11,044 bases of DNA from Desulfurococcales archaeon (GTDB taxonomy: Archaea; Thermoproteota; Thermoprotei_A; Sulfolobales; WANQ01). Below are positions 6,275 to 11,044 of this stretch, piece by piece; position 1 is the stretch's first letter, and every line of letters begins with the position of its first letter. Made by a program: the position numbers and the translations under genes. The notes beneath the pieces are model-generated. The model saw nothing but the letters and a program-made list of their open reading frames with translations. It made no database searches and was not told the DNA's origin. The stretch is from contig JALUDQ010000161.1 in assembly GCA_027043985.1 (NCBI GenBank), forward strand, positions 1 to 11,044. The letters are read 5' to 3'.

Positions 6275-8470
6275 TTACCTAGGGGTTGCTACGTTTGTAG
6301 TGTTTGCAGTATTTGTCTGGGTGCTGGTCTGTTCTTGTGTTGTCTGGGTCTGTGTTTGCTGTATACCGCTTGTTCCAATAAACTTGTATAGGAATACTAT
6401 AATGTATACTGGCTTCATGTTATTACTGCTATATCCTGCTACATCATAGGTCACGTATTCTGGTGTAAAGTATCTTAGAACTGGTCTCTGTACTATTTTT
6501 AACTGGCCAGTCATGGGATCTATCATTGCAGCTTTCTTGCCTAGTTCGTAGATGCTGTCTATTGCTAGCTTGTATAGGAGTGGTAGCTGATCGCTTGGTA
6601 GGTCGAATTTTGGTGTAAGAGCACCGTATTGTGGGTGTACGTACCAGTATTGTGGTAGTATGTTTTGGAAGAACTGTAATCTATACTGGTAGAGGTTTGC
6701 TGGCTTAGGTCCATTGGGGCCGTGTTTGATGAATAGCATTGCTATACTCTTACCCATGTCTCCCTGGTTTGGCAGTATCATCCATGTATCATTACCCATG
6801 TCTTGGGCATAGAAGTATGCTAGTACGAAGGTCTTATTGGGTTTGAGGTGGAAGTACTTCTCCATATATTCTACAGCCTTGGTCTCATTACTCATTAATA
6901 TATTTGCTAATAACCAGATCTGAGTAGTATTCCATGTCGCGCCATCAGCTAGGCTCGCTCTACCAGTATAGACGCTTATCCAGTAACCGTAGTCCCACCA
7001 GGCAACGATAACTGAGTCGTTGGGTGTATAGTCTTTTATGTAATCTAGCATATTCCACCAAGCCTTACCATAGACGTTTAAGCTCATATCCGACTGATAC
7101 CTACTAGCAAATGTCAGTATAGCTGAATGCGGTATGAGGATCAATACCGATACCAGGATGAAAACTGCTCCCAGCTTCTCAATACTAGTCCTCTTAGACA
7201 ATGCAGCCTTGGATGGGGGGCTTAACACGTCGAGAGACCAGTCTATTAATGCTAGTGCTAGTGGGGCGAAGAATGCTAGGCTAATCTCTGATAGATAGGC
7301 CATATTATAGTATAGGTATAGCATTGTTACTCCAGTAATGAGTATGAATAACCACTTCTCATTGGGCTTAGTTATAAGCCTATATAATACGTATATGACT
7401 CCAAAGACTGCTAGAACAAATGCTATACCGCTTTCAAGTGTCATATCCGTTAGAGTTCTACCCGCGTGCTCTGCTACAGTAGCTACAATGGGTTTAACAT
7501 CTACTTGTATGCCTAGAGCATAGAGTATTCTACCCGGAATCTCAATGAACCCTAACGCTAACGCGGCGATACCTGCAGCACCAATCGCTATTAGCGTATA
7601 CAAGTAGTACTTTTTGCTACCAAGTATCGTGGAAACATATACAAGCACTAGGCCTAATGCTAGAGTCAAGACTATCTTACTCTTAAGAAATGCCGCTGGC
7701 ACATCATAGGCTAATCCAACACCGTAAGCAGCAGCTACTAGAGCTGTTAGTGTTATGAGGTCTTTGTTGTCTATCTTTTTCACAAAGGGTAGGAGGGCTA
7801 GGTGTAAACCTAGTAGCGTGTAAACGAATATGTAGCCTCCCCAGAACCAGAAAGTTAATCCAACAAGTATACCAGCTATTAAGCCGTCAACCCAGCTCTT
7901 CTTTCTAAGAGCCCTTAGGTAAAAGTATACTCCAAACAACATTAGCGCGACGCCATATCCTTGTTTCTCAATGAAGCCAGCGAAGCTTCTAGCCGTACCC
8001 GAGACAAGTGTTGCCATGAAGGCTGCGAAGATTAGTCCTATTACATCACTCCTCCACTCCTTTCCATTAAATAGTTCTCTACCAAGGAAGAATGCCCCTA
8101 TAATCGCTATTACGCCGAAGAATACCGGTGTAACAGCCGTCCACTGCATAACGTCAAGTCCTAGTGTCTTCCCAATAGGATAGGTTAAAGCAGCAAACAT
8201 TGGTACGCCAGGGTGCTCGGTTCTCGTAAAGTCTCTACCATAAGGATACCAGAAAATATGTGTATCTGGATTCGCTGGTGTTAGACTCCACCAAGAACCT
8301 ATTCCGTGTTCAACTAGATACTTTGTAAGCCAATACTCTATCCAGGGATCATTACCCATCAATAATATCTGGCCACTCCTCAATACTGGTGCTAACATGT
8401 TCAATGCTCCAATAACAACTATTATAGCGAGGACCCCGTAGACGAGGATTTTCCAAGTAGTCTTCCTCAT
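6275..8470 (-). CDS. aglB: AglB/STT3 single-subunit oligosaccharyltransferase
   Basis: 731 residues. It transfers the lipid-linked oligosaccharide to Asn of N-X-S/T sequons on the outer face of the membrane; archaea use STT3 alone. Seen: an N-terminal membrane anchor (8-30), the first acidic site GNDPW (D41), the external loop with GRDFTRTEHPGVP (78-90), many hydrophobic spans to about residue 455, then a soluble C-terminal domain with the sequon-binding WWDYG (491-495) and a DK motif DMGKSIAM (571-578, DxxKxxxM). Oddities: the position of the second DxD motif reads AGFIEKQ (164-170), giving E168/Q170 rather than two acids. A candidate for the SVSE/TIXE Glu is E346 (MTLE). The last 30 residues are a Thr/Gln/Asn-rich tail. 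Start: ATG 8470 with GGAGG (complement of 8479-8483) 8 nt upstream. It is a single gene with no other glycosylation gene beside it. Confidence 0.95.
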   Translation of the reverse strand: MRKTTWKILVYGVLAIIVVIGALNMLAPVLRSGQILLMGNDPWIEYWLTKYLVEHGIGSWWSLTPANPDTHIFWYPYGRDFTRTEHPGVPMFAALTYPIGKTLGLDVMQWTAVTPVFFGVIAIIGAFFLGRELFNGKEWRSDVIGLIFAAFMATLVSGTARSFAGFIEKQGYGVALMLFGVYFYLRALRKKSWVDGLIAGILVGLTFWFWGGYIFVYTLLGLHLALLPFVKKIDNKDLITLTALVAAAYGVGLAYDVPAAFLKSKIVLTLALGLVLVYVSTILGSKKYYLYTLIAIGAAGIAALALGFIEIPGRILYALGIQVDVKPIVATVAEHAGRTLTDMTLESGIAFVLAVFGVIYVLYRLITKPNEKWLFILITGVTMLYLYYNMAYLSEISLAFFAPLALALIDWSLDVLSPPSKAALSKRTSIEKLGAVFILVSVLILIPHSAILTFASRYQSDMSLNVYGKAWWNMLDYIKDYTPNDSVIVAWWDYGYWISVYTGRASLADGATWNTTQIWLLANILMSNETKAVEYMEKYFHLKPNKTFVLAYFYAQDMGNDTWMILPNQGDMGKSIAMLFIKHGPNGPKPANLYQYRLQFFQNILPQYWYVHPQYGALTPKFDLPSDQLPLLYKLAIDSIYELGKKAAMIDPMTGQLKIVQRPVLRYFTPEYVTYDVAGYSSNNMKPVYIIVFLYKFIGTSGIQQTQTQTTQEQTSTQTNTANTTNVATPR

Positions 8471-8526
8471 ATACTACGCCTCCAATACGTCAATACTTAA
8501 TTATTCTCTGGAGCAAATATTGGTGT

Positions 8527-8549
8527 GGGGAAGTCTATAACTCTTCCCC
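8527..8549. promoter_or_regulatory. 23-bp inverted repeat between divergent aglB and the 8583 gene (candidate operator)
   Basis: GGGGAAG (8527-8533) and CTTCCCC (8543-8549) are exact reverse complements with a 9-nt centre. The centre contains TATAA (8536-8540), correctly placed to be the TATA box of the rightward gene at 8583. The dyad also lies just upstream of likely aglB promoter elements (8497-8520). A regulator here could control both directions. The dyad is seen; the regulation is inferred. Confidence 0.5.
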
Positions 8550-8582
8550 TAAAAACAAAGATGCATTAAAGGATGGCCTACA

Positions 8583-9473
8583 TTGCCGTACATTATCCCC
8601 CGCACGGTTGTCTATGACTCAGATAAAGAGATCCTCTCCCACTGGCTAATAGAGGAAGGCGGAGACATAGCGGTAATAGTAGACGATATAGGGTCTTCAA
8701 GCAATATAGCAGGCTTCCTAGCCCGTAGACTGCAAGCCAGTATTGTTAAGGCGGGAACACCTATATCATCTAATACTAATATACTCGTAGCCGTAGGTGG
8801 ATGGCTTAGCGTAAACTGGAGCAAATACCTGGCATGTAATAGACTTGCTGGAAACATAGGCTTACTCGGTGTCAGCGAGTATCGGGAGAAGATGAGGGTT
8901 ATATCAGTACCCTTAAGGGATGTAAGGTTCAACTATATTCCACGGCTATTATCAATAATTCCTTTCCCAAGCATAATAGAGCATCCATGCGCTCTCCCCC
9001 ACGAAGTATTACTAGTATCCTCAATCCTAGAGAATACATACTGTACCTGCGAGGCTACTGCGTTATCAGAAATTCTCGGAGAAGAAATAGAATTAAACGA
9101 ACCCTGGAGAAATCTTAACACACTAATAAAACTTTTCAGCAAACCTCTTGGACTAATAGATGCTATAGCTGAAGCAATAACACTATTATTAAATACAAGT
9201 TACACTACAAGTCTATTATCCTCAATAGTAGCGTCAATAAGAAATAGTGCTTTCAAGCCAAAAGGATTCCTAGAACAAAAACCCCTCGAAGTCTTGTTAA
9301 AGAATTGCCCGCCCCTAGAGTTGAAGATAGATAACGTAGAAGAACTCTATAGAAAAGTAGAGGAGATAGTATTTAGGAGCCTAAGCATGTATCATCTACT
9401 ACCAATACATCCTACAATAGTGCGAAATACTATAAAAGATGCACTGAGACTAATATTTGATTACAGTAAATGA
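8583..9473 (+). CDS. Unrecognised protein with faint dehydroquinate-synthase/G1P-dehydrogenase-like N-terminus
   Basis: 296 residues. I do not recognise the family with confidence. Residues 7-81 look like a Rossmann-type alpha/beta unit: TVVYDSDKEIL, a strand DIAVIVDD (28-35), helix NIAGFLARRLQ, and NILVAVGGWLSVNWSKYLA (66-84). The last resembles the GVGGGxxxDxAK signature of the Fe-ADH/DHQS/glycerol-1-phosphate-dehydrogenase fold, but the third Gly is Trp and the Asp is Asn. Conserved metal-binding His residues are not evident; the rest is Leu/Ile-rich, probably helical, with a YCTCEA patch (153-158). If related, it has probably lost catalysis. No signal peptide or clear membrane span. Start: TTG 8583 with AAGGATG (8569-8575) 7 nt upstream; the ATG at 8574 is out of frame. 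Hsp20 follows 54 bp downstream. Coding is well supported by length and codon pattern. Confidence 0.75.
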   Translation: MPYIIPRTVVYDSDKEILSHWLIEEGGDIAVIVDDIGSSSNIAGFLARRLQASIVKAGTPISSNTNILVAVGGWLSVNWSKYLACNRLAGNIGLLGVSEYREKMRVISVPLRDVRFNYIPRLLSIIPFPSIIEHPCALPHEVLLVSSILENTYCTCEATALSEILGEEIELNEPWRNLNTLIKLFSKPLGLIDAIAEAITLLLNTSYTTSLLSSIVASIRNSAFKPKGFLEQKPLEVLLKNCPPLELKIDNVEELYRKVEEIVFRSLSMYHLLPIHPTIVRNTIKDALRLIFDYSK

Positions 9474-9489
9474 TTATTATGGATACAGT

Positions 9490-9495
9490 CTTAAA
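9490..9495 (+). promoter_or_regulatory. Putative TATA box of the Hsp20 gene
   Basis: CTTAAA lies 17 bp after the preceding stop. The usual spacing predicts transcription starting near 9517-9520, on the palindrome that also holds the ribosome-binding site, so the leader would be only about 10 nt or absent. TATATA at 9508-9513 is too close to the ATG to be the box for this start. Confidence 0.35.
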
Positions 9496-9516
9496 CTCCA
9501 AGTACACTATATATTC

Positions 9517-9528
9517 TGGTGTACACCA
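9517..9528 (+). promoter_or_regulatory. Perfect 12-bp palindrome covering the Hsp20 ribosome-binding site and first base of the start codon
   Basis: TGGTGTACACCA is identical to its reverse complement. It includes the GGTG ribosome-binding site (9518-9521), the predicted transcription start and the A of ATG 9528. A bound repressor would block initiation. As RNA it can form only a 4-bp, 4-nt-loop hairpin, weak at high temperature. The symmetry is seen; a heat-shock operator is inference. Confidence 0.45.
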
Positions 9529-10067
9529 TGGCCTGGTGGAGGAGAAGAAGAGACATATTCGACATATTCGAAGACTTCTTCAAGGAGATAGAAGAAGTTG
9601 AGAGAGCCTTCCTAAGAGAATTCGAAGATATGCTAACAAGAACATCCATGGTACCTGAGAAGCCTGGCCAGCCAATAGTCTACGGGTTCAGGATAACCAT
9701 AGGACCCGATGGTAGGCCGATAATAGAGGAGTTCGGCAATATAAGAAAGACTCGTGGCAGACCAATAATAAGCGAGGAACACGAACCACCAGTGGACGTG
9801 TTTGAGGAAGACGATCACGTGGTGGTAATAGCAGAGATTCCAGGCGTTGAGAAAGACAAGATAGATGTAAGAGCAACGGAGAACAAGTTAATAATAAAGG
9901 CAAGTGATACGAATAGAAAGTACTACAAGGAAGTAGAACTACCAGTAGAAGTAAAACCCGAAACAGCTAAGGCAACATACAAGAACGGTATACTTGAAGT
10001 AAGGATACAGAAGAAGGAAGTAAAGAAGGAGAAGAAAGAAGAAGGAATCAAAGTAAAAGTAGAGTAA
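9528..10067 (+). CDS. Hsp20/alpha-crystallin small heat-shock protein
   Basis: 179 residues from ATG 9528. An ATP-independent holdase that binds unfolding proteins in the cytoplasm and forms oligomers. Seen: a basic/acidic helical N-terminus (WWRRRRDIFDIFEDFF); the archaeal extension VYGFRITIGPDGRPIIEEFG (51-70); the alpha-crystallin domain about 87-162 with VDVFEEDDHVVVIAEIPGV, ENKLIIKA and the signature YKNGILEVRI (151-160); then a Lys/Glu-rich tail with an IxV anchor (I174-K-V176) that in this family docks in the neighbouring subunit. Start: ATG 9528 with GGTG 6 nt upstream; a GTG at 9519 is in frame but adds only three residues and lies in the palindrome. The gene is short and monocistronic-looking, ending in a T-run terminator. 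Very firm family call. Confidence 0.93.
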   Translation: MAWWRRRRDIFDIFEDFFKEIEEVERAFLREFEDMLTRTSMVPEKPGQPIVYGFRITIGPDGRPIIEEFGNIRKTRGRPIISEEHEPPVDVFEEDDHVVVIAEIPGVEKDKIDVRATENKLIIKASDTNRKYYKEVELPVEVKPETAKATYKNGILEVRIQKKEVKKEKKEEGIKVKVE

Positions 10068-10098
10068 CATTAACCTTAGAGTTCGAGATCTATTAGGA

Positions 10099-10104
10099 TT
10101 TTTT
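10099..10104 (+). terminator. T-run terminator after Hsp20
   Basis: A TTTTTT run lies 32 nt after the Hsp20 stop, in the 46-bp gap before the convergent ZPR1 stop. Oligo-T in the coding strand is the usual archaeal termination signal. No hairpin is visible. The opposite strand has no comparable T-run in the gap. Confidence 0.5.
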
Positions 10105-10113
10105 AAACACTCC

Positions 10114-10695
10114 TCAGAGAGGCTCAATAACGGGTTCCTGTTTCTTACCCTTAACCAGGCTCACACCTTCCGGGTCCTCTATGATTAACGTGAATTTTTC
10201 TCCACCATCTATGGCTCTCTTAAACCACTCGAGCTTCGCTACACAGACTTTATCCTTTTTCTCCCGGCATAGGAATTCTAAGACATCCTTAAACATGTGG
10301 AGTACTCCCTCAACTGTTGTAATAAATCCTTGAGCAGCTGGTCCAGGCTTCATCTCTGCTCCTATTTCTGGTATCCTTATTGTAGCTGTTGAAGCTCTTA
10401 TTACGAGGGAGTTAAGGTCTTCTGGTTCTTCAACTCTAAATATTATTCTCCTAGGCTCTCTAGCCTCAGCTATACGTACATCAGTATAACGGTAACCGCA
10501 TACCCGGCACTTCCCAGTACTAAGAATAACCTTTCCTACCTCGGGCATATCGTATAAGTAGTCCTCAATGACCAGTCCCTTAGAACCGCACGCTGGACAC
10601 GTTGTCTCCATTTCCCCTATTTTCTGGAGGAAGACTCCATGCTCTCTAAGATGCTCGAGGGTCTTCGCAAACACTTTCTCGTTGCTCTGAGCCAA
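10114..10695 (-). CDS. Archaeal ZPR1-type zinc-finger protein
   Basis: 193 residues. The single-domain archaeal form of ZPR1; eukaryotic ZPR1 has two such modules and is linked to eEF1A folding, but the archaeal role is not settled. Seen: a C4 zinc site CPAC (C33, C36) and CRVC (C63, C66) with GYRYTDVR after it, then the ZPR1 signature SLVIRASTATIRIPEIG (96-112), MKPGPAAQGFITTVEGVL (115-132) and a C-terminal strand region FTLIIEDPEG. Start: I choose TTG 10695-10693, which has GGTGGT (complement of 10702-10707) 6 nt upstream. The longer reading frame from TTG 10740 would add 15 residues, and that region is better explained as leader. Convergent with Hsp20 and divergent from nadM (66 bp between starts). 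Confidence 0.9.
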   Translation of the reverse strand: MAQSNEKVFAKTLEHLREHGVFLQKIGEMETTCPACGSKGLVIEDYLYDMPEVGKVILSTGKCRVCGYRYTDVRIAEAREPRRIIFRVEEPEDLNSLVIRASTATIRIPEIGAEMKPGPAAQGFITTVEGVLHMFKDVLEFLCREKKDKVCVAKLEWFKRAIDGGEKFTLIIEDPEGVSLVKGKKQEPVIEPL

Positions 10696-10761
10696 TGTTC
10701 TACCACCGATAAAGATATGTGTAGGAGTAGGAAATAACAATTCCCCGTAGAAAATAGTGTT

Positions 10762-11044
10762 ATGGGAAGAGTCTTGGATGAAAAAGTGCTTAAACGAAGA
10801 GTACTAGTATTCGGTAGATTTCAGCCATTCCATTACGGCCACCTCATGGTAGTTAAATGGGCTCTAACAATCTTCGACGAAGTAGTAGTCCTAGTGGGCA
10901 TGGCCGATGAAAGCCATACTCTACAAAACCCCTTTACCGCTGGGGAACGCATCTGGATGATACGTGAGGCTTTGAGAAGCGAGGGAGTAGACCTATCTAG
11001 AATTATTACAGCTACCATACCTACAATGAGCATATACGTTGGAA
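10762..11044 (+). CDS. nadM: Nicotinamide-nucleotide adenylyltransferase NadM, 3' end beyond window
   Basis: 94 complete codons without a stop, running off the right edge. It joins NMN and ATP to make NAD, the last step of NAD synthesis, in the cytoplasm. Seen: VLVFGRFQPFHYGHL (14-28) with the HxGH nucleotidyltransferase motif (H24, H27), and VGMADESHTLQNPFTAGER (45-63), the archaeal NadM signature. Start: ATG 10762 has no ribosome-binding site upstream. GAAATAACA (10731-10739) lies about 27 bp before it, which fits a leaderless transcript. An alternative in-frame TTG is at 10774. The motifs begin only 17 residues in, so either start keeps the active site. Divergent from the ZPR1 gene. Firm call; the start is moderate. 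Confidence 0.93.
   Translation, partial: MGRVLDEKVLKRRVLVFGRFQPFHYGHLMVVKWALTIFDEVVVLVGMADESHTLQNPFTAGERIWMIREALRSEGVDLSRIITATIPTMSIYVG

Noticed and set aside
10696-10740. Longer ZPR1 start at TTG 10740
   Set aside because: The extra 15 residues are not typical of the family, and GGTGGT 6 nt before TTG 10695 marks a better start.
1-11044. Mobile element, CRISPR array or defence island
   Set aside because: No transposase, integrase, Cas or toxin-antitoxin motifs, no spaced repeats and no terminal inverted repeats; gene content and codon use look chromosomal throughout.

Overview
The window looks like a stretch of a hyperthermophilic crenarchaeal chromosome (Thermoproteota), most likely Desulfurococcales-like. 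The grounds are a single-subunit archaeal oligosaccharyltransferase (AglB/STT3), archaeal NadM, an archaeal ZPR1 protein, an archaeal-type Hsp20, crenarchaeal-looking promoters, GGTG/GAGG ribosome-binding sites, and very frequent TTG start codons (six of ten genes). I cannot name a species. No rRNA, tRNA, CRISPR array, insertion sequence or phage gene was seen; this is compact core and accessory chromosome.

Layout. 1-689 (minus, cut by the window edge): PflX-type radical SAM protein. 690-854: divergent intergenic region with a perfect 14-bp palindrome and an 8-bp inverted repeat. 855-2585 (plus): MoeA molybdopterin molybdotransferase fused to a worn C-terminal binding-protein-like domain. 2586-2756: intergenic region holding an unusually GC-rich, strongly structured element, the best candidate here for something undescribed. 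2757-3545 (plus): nucleoside-phosphorylase-fold protein lacking the usual phosphate-binding residues. 3546-3659: leader with an 11-bp direct repeat and a perfect 10-bp inverted repeat. 3660-5198 (plus): COG1032-type radical SAM protein with a probable B12-binding-like N-terminal half. 5185-6174 (minus): HypE/PurM-like protein, overlapping the previous gene tail to tail by 14 bp. 6275-8470 (minus): AglB/STT3. 8471-8582: divergent promoter region with a 23-bp inverted repeat. 8583-9473 (plus): unrecognised protein with a faint Fe-ADH/G1P-dehydrogenase-like N-terminus. 9528-10067 (plus): Hsp20. 10114-10695 (minus): ZPR1 zinc-finger protein. 10762-11044 (plus, cut by the window edge): NadM.

The genes do not form one pathway. 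They are mostly single transcription units, and the intergenic regions carry more symmetry than expected by chance. Cofactor themes recur: molybdenum or tungsten cofactor (MoeA), two radical SAM enzymes, nucleoside salvage or cleavage, and NAD synthesis (NadM). N-glycosylation (AglB) and protein quality control (Hsp20) are housekeeping. The regulatory proposals come from reading the sequence only and are marked as inference.
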